Positions 8,616 through 15,274 of a DNA stretch of 64,000 nucleotides are shown piece by piece. The stretch comes from DASVFB01 sp963815965 (GTDB lineage Bacteria > Actinomycetota > Thermoleophilia > Gaiellales > Gaiellaceae). The notes below the pieces were generated by a model that saw only the letters and a program-made list of their open reading frames with translations, searched no databases and had not been told where the DNA came from. Positions within the stretch are counted from its first letter, which is position 1. The number at the start of each line of letters is the position of its first letter. The stretch is from NCBI GenBank assembly GCA_963815965.1, contig CAWFIT010000008.1, positions 62,001-126,000 on the forward strand, written 5' to 3'. The position numbers and the translations under genes are program-made.

Positions 8616-9571
8616 GACTTGCGCTGCTTCACGAGCTCGGTCAGCTTCGGAACGATCTCGTGCAGGTCGCCGACAACGCCGAGATCGGCGAGCTCGAAGA
8701 TCGGCGCATTGCCGTCCTTGTTGATCGCGACGACGACCCCTGAGCTCTGCATTCCCACCTTGTGCTGAATCGCGCCCGAGATGCCAACGGCGACGTACAG
8801 CTTCGGCGAGACCGTCTTGCCCGTCTGACCAACCTGCGCCGCGTAGGGGTACCAGCCCGCATCGACGACCGCGCGCGTCGCGGCAACGGCGCCGCCCAGC
8901 GCCTGCGCGAGCGCCTCGACGAGCTTGAAGTTCTCCGGCGCGCCGAGCCCGCGGCCGCCGGCGACGATCACCTGCGCGTCCTCGATCGACGGACCTTCGC
9001 TCTCCGCATGCGCCTGTTCGACCATCGCGGCCTTCGTGGAGAAGTCCTGCAGCTCGACCTGGACATCGTCGACCTGCGCGTCGCCTCCACTCTCTTGCGG
9101 ATCGAAGGCGCCCGAGCGGAAGAGCGCGAGCCGCGGCTCCGACTTCCAGCCGACGTCGACGACGACGGAGTCCTGCAGCGCCGGGCGTTTGCCGACGAGC
9201 GTCCCGTCCTGCTGGACGAGGTCCGTGAGGTCCCAGTTCAGCCCGGCGTCGAGCCTCGCTGCGAGACCCGAAGCGACGTCCGCGGCGAGCACGCTCTGCC
9301 CGAACAGCACGGTGTCGTAACCGTGCTCGCGCACCAGGTGCTCCAGCACGTCGACGCGTGGCTGCGGCAACGGCGCGTCCAACGCGGCATCTTCGGCGAC
9401 CCAGACCTTCGTCGCACCGTAGGCGCCGGCCCTGGCCGCCGCCTCACGCACGCCCGATCCGATCGCGACGCCGTGGATGTCTCCGCCGAGCGAGGCGGCC
9501 TTCGACACTACGGCGAGCGAGTTCTTGACGAGCTCGCCTCCGTGATGCTCGAGGAACACGAGCGTTCTCAC
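8612..9571 (-). CDS. etfA: Electron transfer flavoprotein alpha subunit
   Basis: A 319-residue EtfA. The C-terminal FAD-binding domain shows VAGGRGLGAPENFKLVEALA and the block QVGQTGKTVSPKLYVAVGISGAIQH, the family signature around the flavin. The N-terminal part (FLEHHGGELVKNSL) is the variable Rossmann-like domain. It accepts electrons, with EtfB, from acyl-CoA dehydrogenases such as the one at 17534-18703. The start overlaps the etfB stop by 4 bp. Confidence 0.97.
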   Translation of the reverse strand: MRTLVFLEHHGGELVKNSLAVVSKAASLGGDIHGVAIGSGVREAAARAGAYGATKVWVAEDAALDAPLPQPRVDVLEHLVREHGYDTVLFGQSVLAADVASGLAARLDAGLNWDLTDLVQQDGTLVGKRPALQDSVVVDVGWKSEPRLALFRSGAFDPQESGGDAQVDDVQVELQDFSTKAAMVEQAHAESEGPSIEDAQVIVAGGRGLGAPENFKLVEALAQALGGAVAATRAVVDAGWYPYAAQVGQTGKTVSPKLYVAVGISGAIQHKVGMQSSGVVVAINKDGNAPIFELADLGVVGDLHEIVPKLTELVKQRKS

Positions 9572-10344
9572 AGCAGCCGCTTCTCCGCGAGAAAGTCGAC
9601 GATCTTCTGCGCGCCACTGCCGTCGTCCTCGACCTTCACCGTGTCGCCGCGTGCGGGCGGGTCGCCGAGCGCAAGCACTTCGGTCTTCGAGCCCGCCTCG
9701 CCGAGCTGCGCCGCGTCGACGCCGAGGTCGGAGGCGGTAACGCTTTCCTGCGGCTTCTTCTTCGCGCCCATGATTCCCTTGAGCGACGGGTAACGCGGCT
9801 CGTTGATCGCATCCGAGACCGCGACGACGGCGGGGAGCGAAGCGTCGATCACGTCGTAGCCGAACTCGGTCTGCCGCTTCACGCGCGCCTTTCCTTCGGC
9901 GACCGTCAACTCGGAGGCCTGCGACACGAGAGGCATACGCAAGCGGTCGGCGACGGCCGCCCAGAGAACGGCGCCGTCGGAGTCACTCGACTGCTGCCCG
10001 AAGAGGATCAGGTCCGCCTGCTCGCGCTCCAACGCCTTTGCGAGCGCAAGGCTCGTTGCGACGAGATCCGACCCGGCAGCGGCGGGATCGCTCACGAGCA
10101 CGGCGCGGTCGGCGCCCATCGCGAGCCCTTTGCGCAGCGAGTCGAGGGCCCGTTCGGGCCCGAGCGACACGAGCACCACTTCGCCGTCGCCGGTCGCGTC
10201 CTTGACGCTCAGCGCTTCCTCGATCGCGTTCGCGTCGAACGCGTTCAGTGCGCCCTCGCCCGAGCGGTCAAGCCGCTTCGTTGCTGGATCGAGGCGTTTC
10301 GCCTGCGATTCGGGCACTTGTTTGACGCATACGGCGATCTTCAT
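9568..10344 (-). CDS. etfB: Electron transfer flavoprotein beta subunit
   Basis: A 258-residue EtfB with the N-terminus MKIAVCVKQVPES, the AMP-binding/recognition region DLILFGQQSSDSDGA, and the conserved CxK pattern near the start. It forms the EtfAB heterodimer with the next gene product. ATG 10344 is preceded at 8 nt by TAGAGT, so the operon transcript is probably leaderless. Confidence 0.97.
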   Translation of the reverse strand: MKIAVCVKQVPESQAKRLDPATKRLDRSGEGALNAFDANAIEEALSVKDATGDGEVVLVSLGPERALDSLRKGLAMGADRAVLVSDPAAAGSDLVATSLALAKALEREQADLILFGQQSSDSDGAVLWAAVADRLRMPLVSQASELTVAEGKARVKRQTEFGYDVIDASLPAVVAVSDAINEPRYPSLKGIMGAKKKPQESVTASDLGVDAAQLGEAGSKTEVLALGDPPARGDTVKVEDDGSGAQKIVDFLAEKRLL

Positions 10345-10352
10345 CGCGCAGG

Positions 10353-10358
10353 ACTCTA
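10353..10358 (-). promoter_or_regulatory. Leaderless -10 box (TAGAGT) of etfB operon
   Basis: TAGAGT ends 8 nt before the etfB ATG on the minus strand. The 40-bp gap to the divergent peptidase gene holds both promoters; no convincing -35 is seen. Confidence 0.55.
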
Positions 10359-10370
10359 ACGACGCGGTTC

Positions 10371-10376
10371 TAAGTT
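10371..10376 (+). promoter_or_regulatory. Putative -10 box (TAAGTT) of the LytM peptidase gene
   Basis: TAAGTT lies 8 nt before the TTG at 10385 and back-to-back with the etfB -10 box. The spacing matches the other TANNNT boxes in this window. A TTG start on a leaderless mRNA would be unusual, so this is less certain. Confidence 0.35.
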
Positions 10377-10384
10377 AGGGTCCG

Positions 10385-11251
10385 TTGCTCCCTCGGCTCG
10401 TGCGCATTGTCCTCGCTCTCATAATCACGCTCTCGCTCGTCACGAGCGCGGCCGCGACGACGACTAAGCGCGTCCCACGGCTGATCTTCCCGGTCGTCGG
10501 CACGACGTCGTACCACGACGACTTCGGGGAGCCGCGCGCCGGCGGCGCGCACCAGGGCAACGACATTCTCGCCGCACGTCATGCGCCCGCCGTCGCGGTC
10601 GAAGCCGGCACGGTCGAGTTCTGGACGACATCCGTACAAGCGGGCTGCATGCTCTACCTGCACGGCGACAGCGGTACGACGTACCTCTACATCCATCTCA
10701 ACAATGACCTCACGGGACGCAACGACAACCAGGGAAAGTGCGTCCCGGGCACGTCGTACGCGCCGGGCTTGAAAGACGGCGCGCGCGTCGCGGCCGGTCA
10801 GCTGATCGGCTTCGTCGGCGACTCGGGCGACGCGAACGGCATTCATCCGCATCTTCACTTCGAGGTACATCCGAACGACGGCGGTGCCGTCGACCCGTAC
10901 TCGTACCTGCGCAAGGCGCAGCAGCTCATGTTCTATGCCAAGCCCGGCGCGAAGGTCGCGCTCAGCATCGGCGGAACCGTCGTTTCCGCGTTCGGCGACG
11001 AACTCGAGCTCAAGACTTCGCAGGTGCAGCTGAACTCGGGCAAGCCGGTCAAGGTCTCGCGGCCGATCGTGCTTTCCCTCGCGGCCGACGCGCGCGTACT
11101 GGTGGATCTGCCAGGCGTCGCAGTCGGACTCGACGCGTTGCTCTCCGGCGTCTACGCGACCGTGCAGACACTGCCGATTCGAGCGACGATCGCCGCTCAG
11201 CGCGGGGACGCGAACGTGCTGACCGCGTCGCGCATCATGCTCGGCGGCTAG
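10385..11251 (+). CDS. Secreted M23 (LytM-type) metallopeptidase
   Basis: A 288-residue exported protein. A signal peptide of about 25 residues (IVLALIITLSLVTSAAA) is followed by a LytM domain. The first zinc motif is HQGND (HxGxD, residue ~57) and the second is HLHFEVHP (HxH, residue ~157), so the zinc ligands are intact. The catalytic domain is followed by about 110 residues of beta-rich, unrecognised sequence. Family members cut peptidoglycan cross-bridges. The TTG start at 10385 or GTG at 10400 are both possible; both keep the signal peptide. It stands alone, divergent from etfB. Confidence 0.88.
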   Translation: MLPRLVRIVLALIITLSLVTSAAATTTKRVPRLIFPVVGTTSYHDDFGEPRAGGAHQGNDILAARHAPAVAVEAGTVEFWTTSVQAGCMLYLHGDSGTTYLYIHLNNDLTGRNDNQGKCVPGTSYAPGLKDGARVAAGQLIGFVGDSGDANGIHPHLHFEVHPNDGGAVDPYSYLRKAQQLMFYAKPGAKVALSIGGTVVSAFGDELELKTSQVQLNSGKPVKVSRPIVLSLAADARVLVDLPGVAVGLDALLSGVYATVQTLPIRATIAAQRGDANVLTASRIMLGG

Positions 11252-11968
11252 GTCCCGCGGCTACTCGGGCCAGCAGCTCGTCCGGCGCGAAGCGCCGGTC
11301 GTGCACGTTCTCGAGCCACCAGGTCGCTCCAGCCTCGGCGTAGTCGGCGCAGAGCGAACCGTCGCCCGGTGACGAGTACCCGTTGCAGGCAACGTCGAAC
11401 GCCTCGCCGCGGCCAATCGCAGTCACCTTCTCTGCGAGCTCGTCCGGCGGTCATCGTCATCCCTTCGATCGCGACGCTGTTCGCGATCCAGCCGTCCCAG
11501 CGCGCGGCTCGGCGCAGCGCCTGCGCGCTGTTGCCACCCATCCAGATCGGGCCCGGCCAGAGACCACGCACCGTTGTCAAACCGTCGTCGAGCAGCTTCG
11601 CGCGGTGATGTGGATCGAAGTCCTCGTCGAACGCGGTGAACTCCTTCTCGTTTCCGCCCAGGCCGGCGCCGAACACAACGCGTCCGCCGTTCAGGCGTTC
11701 GAGCGTGCCGAGCTGTTGCGCGACGACCTGAGGACGCCGGCGCGGCAGCGGCGTGACAGCGGTTCCGAGCGTGAGCTGCTCGGTCGAGCACGCGACGGCC
11801 GCGAGCGTCACCCAGGGATCGGCCGACGGCGGCCCCCACACGAACGCGAGGTGATCCCAGGTGAAGAAGCCGTCCCAGCCGGCGGCCTCGGCGGCCCGCG
11901 CGACCCGAACCACCGCGTGCGGGTCGGCGTACGTTCCGAAGTTCGAAAGGCAGATCGGCGAATTGCAC
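11235..11968 (-). pseudogene. LLM-class (F420-dependent) oxidoreductase, two frameshifts as sequenced
   Basis: The body reads as a luciferase-like, probably F420-dependent oxidoreductase: EAAGWDGFFTWDHL, TLGTAVTPLPRRRPQVVAQQ, and GGNSAQALRRAARWDGW. Two single-base insertions interrupt it. Near 11956, removing one base joins the GTG-initiated start to LSNFGTYADPHAVVR. Near 11445, removing one base joins MTMTA to DELAEKV and the normal end GATWWLENVHDRR. The repaired protein has about 243 residues and stops at TGA 11237-11235, overlapping the convergent peptidase gene. I think the gene is intact in the organism and the consensus is wrong. Confidence 0.8.
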
Positions 11969-11971
11969 GAA

Positions 11972-12739
11972 CTAACGACCGGCGAACTTCGGCTCGCGCT
12001 TCTCGATGAACGCGTTCAGCCCCTCCTTCGCGTCCTCGGTCGCGAACAGGTCGCCGAAGTGATCCGCCTCGCTTCGCAGGTTCTCGGCGTGGTCGCCCTG
12101 GAGCGCGCGGTTCGTCGCAGCCTTCGCGGCCGCGAGCGCGACCGGGCTCTTCGAGGCGAGCAGCCGTGCCGTCTCGAGCGCCGCCTCGAGCACGGGATCG
12201 TGCACGGCGTTGACAAGGCCGCGCTGCAGAGCCTCCTCTGCGTCGACCACGCGGCCCGTGAGGATGAGCTCTTTGGCGAAGCCGATTCCACACACGCGCG
12301 CCAGGCGCTGCGTCCCTCCCCAGCCCGGGATGATTCCGAGGTTGATCTCCGGCTGGCCGAGCTTTGCCCTCGGCGACGCATAGCGAATGTCGCAGGCGAT
12401 TGCGAGCTCGCAGCCGCCGCCGAGCGCGAAGCCGTTGATCGCCGCGATCGTCGGCTTCGGCATCGTCTCGAGCAGCGTCGCGACCTCGTGGCCGAGCGCA
12501 CCCCACTCCTTCGCGCCGTCAGGCCCGAGCCCGCTCATGTACTTGATGTCTGCGCCCGCAATGAACGCGCGGTCGCCGGCGCCCGTGAGAACGACGACGC
12601 GCACGCCGTCGTCATTGCGCTGCCCGCTCAGCTCGTCACGCAGCTCGGTGAGCGTCGCGACGTCGAGCGCGTTCATCGCGTCAGGCCGGTCGACCACGAC
12701 GGTCGCGACGGAGTCCTCGCGCTCGACGCGGATGTTCAC
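11972..12739 (-). CDS. Enoyl-CoA hydratase/isomerase family protein
   Basis: A 255-residue crotonase-fold enzyme. Both catalytic glutamates of enoyl-CoA hydratase are present: in ALGGGCELAIACD and in QPEINLGIIPGWGGTQRL. The oxyanion-hole segment AFIAGADI is also standard. It hydrates trans-2-enoyl-CoA, probably crotonyl-CoA-like short chains given neighbouring 3-hydroxyacyl-CoA dehydrogenase and thiolase genes. It overlaps the mutase small-subunit gene by 4 bp and precedes the LLM gene by 3 bp, forming a three-gene operon. Confidence 0.92.
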   Translation of the reverse strand: MNIRVEREDSVATVVVDRPDAMNALDVATLTELRDELSGQRNDDGVRVVVLTGAGDRAFIAGADIKYMSGLGPDGAKEWGALGHEVATLLETMPKPTIAAINGFALGGGCELAIACDIRYASPRAKLGQPEINLGIIPGWGGTQRLARVCGIGFAKELILTGRVVDAEEALQRGLVNAVHDPVLEAALETARLLASKSPVALAAAKAATNRALQGDHAENLRSEADHFGDLFATEDAKEGLNAFIEKREPKFAGR

Positions 12740-13131
12740 GCCGGAACGCGCGCGCGCAGGAAATCGACGATCTCCATCGTCGGCGCACCGGGCGTGAAGA
12801 CCTCGGCCACGCCCTGCTGCTTGAGCTCGGCCGCGTCCTCGGTCGGGATCGTGCCTCCCACGACGACGAGCACGTCCTCCCGGCCGTTGTCGCGCAGGCC
12901 TTCGAGGATCTTCGGCACGAGCGTCATGTGCGCGCCGGAGAGAATCGAGATGCCGACCGCGTCGGCGTCCTCCTGCACGGCCGTCTCGACGATCTGCTCC
13001 GGCGTCTGGTGCAGGCCGGTGTAGATCACTTCCATGCCCGCGTCGCGGAGCGCGCGCGCGATGATCTTGGCGCCGCGATCGTGCCCGTCGAGACCGGGCT
13101 TTGCGATGACGACTCGGATCTTCCGCGCCAC
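12736..13131 (-). CDS. B12-binding small subunit of acyl-CoA mutase (isobutyryl/methylmalonyl-CoA mutase family)
   Basis: A 131-residue cobalamin-binding domain with the full signature: DGHDRG (DxHxxG, whose His ligates cobalt), SILSGAH (SxL), and VVGGTIP (GG). Its size matches stand-alone mutase small subunits such as IcmB (~136 aa). The partner large subunit is encoded at 15275-16942, separated by three membrane-protein genes. GTG 13131 is preceded at 7 nt by TAGTCT, so it has its own leaderless promoter. Confidence 0.93.
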   Translation of the reverse strand: MARKIRVVIAKPGLDGHDRGAKIIARALRDAGMEVIYTGLHQTPEQIVETAVQEDADAVGISILSGAHMTLVPKILEGLRDNGREDVLVVVGGTIPTEDAAELKQQGVAEVFTPGAPTMEIVDFLRARVPA

Positions 13132-13138
13132 GGCGCGG

Positions 13139-13144
13139 AGACTA
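13139..13144 (-). promoter_or_regulatory. Leaderless -10 box (TAGTCT) of the mutase small-subunit operon
   Basis: TAGTCT lies 7 nt before GTG 13131. Its first three bases are the TAG stop codon of the upstream membrane-protein gene, so one element does two jobs. Confidence 0.6.
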
Positions 13145-13891
13145 CAGCCCGCGTTCCGCGCGGTAGCGCCGCTCGATCGCCCGGTTGCGGCGCCAGGTGT
13201 TCAGCAGGACGAAAATCGGGACGAGCGCGATCAGCGCCAGCAGTGCTCCGGGGACGACGAACCACAAGGTGCTCAACGCGCCCTTCGGTTGCTTGCCGTT
13301 GGGGACGTTGACCGCCTTCGGCTGCTTCCCCGACTCGACGGGCGAGAAGGCCTGCTCGGGAATCATCGAGTCCACCAGCCACTGCCCGGTGCGGGCGTGC
13401 TTCTTCAGCTCGACGGCGAACGCGATGGGGCCACGCTTGCTGGTGGGGCGCGGCTGCAGCAGGAGGTCGATGGTGACGTCGCCCGGATACGCCGACAGCA
13501 GGTTCCACGAAGGCTTGTCGGGGATGCGCGCCGGGAACGGCTGCACCGGCAGGTCTCCGCCGTTCCAGCGCGCGCGGGCGATTCCGCTGCGCATCGCCGG
13601 CGTCGCGAGAGCCCACGCCGCTTCGGGATCGGCTCGCGTCACACCTGTCCGCACGAACGCGACGAGTGTCCGGTTCAGGGCGCGCCGGTCCGAGGCCGTG
13701 AGGCGCATCTGGTGCACGACAGTCTCGACCGTCTGCGCCGGTGTGGTGCCCGTCGGCACGCGCGCGTACGTTCTCCCGTGATCCTTCGGGAGCAGGATCG
13801 CCGCGACGGCGACTCCCGCGAGCAGGACGAGGAAGCCTCCCGTCCACGCAAAGCGCCGCCGCCACCGGTATGACTGCAGCAATCCCATCAC
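13142..13891 (-). CDS. Membrane-anchored protein of a tandem paralogous trio, copy 1 (C-terminal TM)
   Basis: No known family is recognised. The 249-residue protein has a basic N-terminus (YRWRRR), a transmembrane helix at ~17-36, an extracytoplasmic domain of ~160 residues, a second helix near the C-terminus (FVVPGALLALIALVPIFVLL) and a basic tail. It shares with the next two genes a core of A/TPAMRSGI...W..GDLPVQPFP and a later FAVELKKH...QWLVDS. The domain size and alternating pattern could be NTF2-like, but this is a guess. A GTG at 13891 is followed directly by ATG 13888. The gene lies between the two subunits of the B12 mutase. Confidence 0.75.
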   Translation of the reverse strand: MMGLLQSYRWRRRFAWTGGFLVLLAGVAVAAILLPKDHGRTYARVPTGTTPAQTVETVVHQMRLTASDRRALNRTLVAFVRTGVTRADPEAAWALATPAMRSGIARARWNGGDLPVQPFPARIPDKPSWNLLSAYPGDVTIDLLLQPRPTSKRGPIAFAVELKKHARTGQWLVDSMIPEQAFSPVESGKQPKAVNVPNGKQPKGALSTLWFVVPGALLALIALVPIFVLLNTWRRNRAIERRYRAERGL

Positions 13892-13898
13892 TCGTCGA

Positions 13899-14630
13899 TC
13901 AGAGCGAGTGGGACCGGTAACGCTTGACCGCTCGATGGCCCCGCCACCAGCCGCGTATGCCGATCGCGGCGAGCATGACGAGACCGAGCGCGAACGCGCT
14001 CATCGGCAGGAAAAGCCACTTCTGGGACAGCGCACTCTTGTACTCGACTTTCGCCACGGACCCACTGGCGCTGGCCGGCGGGGAGGGAACGCCCGAGTAA
14101 CCGGCAGGTGCCCACGAGTCGACGAGCCAGTGGCGCGTCTTCCCGTCCCTGAACGGCTTCAGCGTCAGGTCGAACACGGTGGCCTGCACGCTCTTGTGCC
14201 TTTTGTCGGGATAGACCGCGACCTGCAGCCACACCGAGTCGCTGAACGAGCCCTTCAGCTTGTACCTCGCCGATTGGAGCGGGTAGGGCTGAACGGGAAT
14301 GTCCTGCGTCGCCCACGTCTTCCGCGTGTAGCCGCTACGCAGGTCGGGTGTCGCAAGGTCGTACGACAGGTCGACGTGCTGCCGCCGCACTGCGGTGTTG
14401 ACGAACTCGGCCGCGACGCGGAGCACCCCCTCCTTCTTCGCGACCGAATAGTCGGCGGGCACAGGCGCGGCCACGATCGTCGGCTTCCCAGGGCGCGTCT
14501 TCGGATAGTGGACGTGCGACGTGTTCGACCAGTGGTACATCGAGAAGGCCACGCCGGCGACGCCCAGCGTCACGACAGTCGCGGTCAAGGCGCGACGACG
14601 GCGCCTCGGCGAAGAGAGGAAGCCCCTCAC
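13899..14630 (-). CDS. Membrane-anchored protein of a tandem paralogous trio, copy 2 (C-terminal TM)
   Basis: A 243-residue relative of copies 1 and 3: basic N-terminus RRRRR, helix, then NTSHVHYPKTRPGKP (copy 3 has NTSDVKHPGTRAGQP), the core LATPDLRSGYTRKTW..QDIPVQPYP, and HWLVDSWAP. A C-terminal helix and basic tail match copy 1 and are missing from copy 3. GTG 14630 was preferred over TTG 14639 because TATCCT lies 8 nt upstream of it. Function unknown; the retained pattern suggests one fold with different membrane topologies. Confidence 0.72.
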   Translation of the reverse strand: MRGFLSSPRRRRRALTATVVTLGVAGVAFSMYHWSNTSHVHYPKTRPGKPTIVAAPVPADYSVAKKEGVLRVAAEFVNTAVRRQHVDLSYDLATPDLRSGYTRKTWATQDIPVQPYPLQSARYKLKGSFSDSVWLQVAVYPDKRHKSVQATVFDLTLKPFRDGKTRHWLVDSWAPAGYSGVPSPPASASGSVAKVEYKSALSQKWLFLPMSAFALGLVMLAAIGIRGWWRGHRAVKRYRSHSL

Positions 14631-14638
14631 GCCGACCA

Positions 14639-14644
14639 AGGATA
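14639..14644 (-). promoter_or_regulatory. Leaderless -10 box (TATCCT) of membrane protein copy 2
   Basis: TATCCT on the minus strand ends 8 nt before GTG 14630. It lies between the stop of copy 3 and the start of copy 2, so copies 1 and 2 can be transcribed separately from copy 3. Confidence 0.5.
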
Positions 14645-14652
14645 CGTGTGGT

Positions 14653-15240
14653 TTAGCCCCCGGACCCGAGTTGCGGGGTGTTCACCGCGCCGCCGTTCGG
14701 GGCGACGTAGGAAACGAGCCAGCGCTTGTTGTCTCCGGTCCCGACGGGCTTCAACTCGATGAAGAACGCCTGTGAGAGCGTCGCCTTGTGCGGCTTGGCG
14801 AAGACGTAGACGTCCAGCAACACGTCGTTCGGGTGCGACCATTGCACCTTGTAGCTCGCGCCGCCGAAGTCTTTCCGCGGGAAGTACTGCACAGGAATAT
14901 TTCCAGTCAGCCACTGCTTGTAGGTGTAGCCGTTCTTGAGCTCCGGATGGGTGAGCTTCCACGAGAGCGGTAGGTTCTGGCGCGTCATCGTGGCGAGAAC
15001 GTATTTCGCCGCGACGGTCTCGGCGTTTTTCGGCACCGGCACCGTCGGTGGGGTCTTGCTCGCGTCGACCGGCTGGCCCGCTCGCGTACCCGGGTGCTTC
15101 ACGTCGGAGGTATTGCCGAAGTACGCGATCAGGAAGGCGATTCCGCCCGCCACCAAGACGAGGGCAGCCAGGTACGGCAGAGCCTTCGTAACCCGACGGC
15201 CTACGGTTTGCTGAGGCTTGGTCGCAGCAAATTCACCCAC
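14653..15240 (-). CDS. Membrane-anchored protein of a tandem paralogous trio, copy 3 (single TM)
   Basis: A 195-residue protein with one N-terminal helix (LAALVLVAGGIAFLIAYF) and an external domain, ending shortly after the domain, without the C-terminal helix of copies 1 and 2. It shares HPELKNGYTYKQW..GNIPVQYFP and FFIELKPVG..RWLVSYVAP with its paralogues. No enzymatic motif is seen. GTG 15240 has TACTAT 6 nt upstream. It follows the mutase large-subunit stop by 34 bp. Confidence 0.72.
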   Translation of the reverse strand: MGEFAATKPQQTVGRRVTKALPYLAALVLVAGGIAFLIAYFGNTSDVKHPGTRAGQPVDASKTPPTVPVPKNAETVAAKYVLATMTRQNLPLSWKLTHPELKNGYTYKQWLTGNIPVQYFPRKDFGGASYKVQWSHPNDVLLDVYVFAKPHKATLSQAFFIELKPVGTGDNKRWLVSYVAPNGGAVNTPQLGSGG

Positions 15241-15246
15241 GTGGAG

Positions 15247-15252
15247 ATAGTA
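15247..15252 (-). promoter_or_regulatory. Leaderless -10 box (TACTAT) of membrane protein copy 3
   Basis: TACTAT lies exactly 6 nt before GTG 15240 on the minus strand, in the 34-bp gap after the mutase gene. It is the closest match to TATAAT among the boxes found here (TACTAT, 4 of 6 with both invariant A2 and T6). Confidence 0.6.
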
Positions 15253-15274
15253 GACGCCGATTTGGGGCCAGGGG

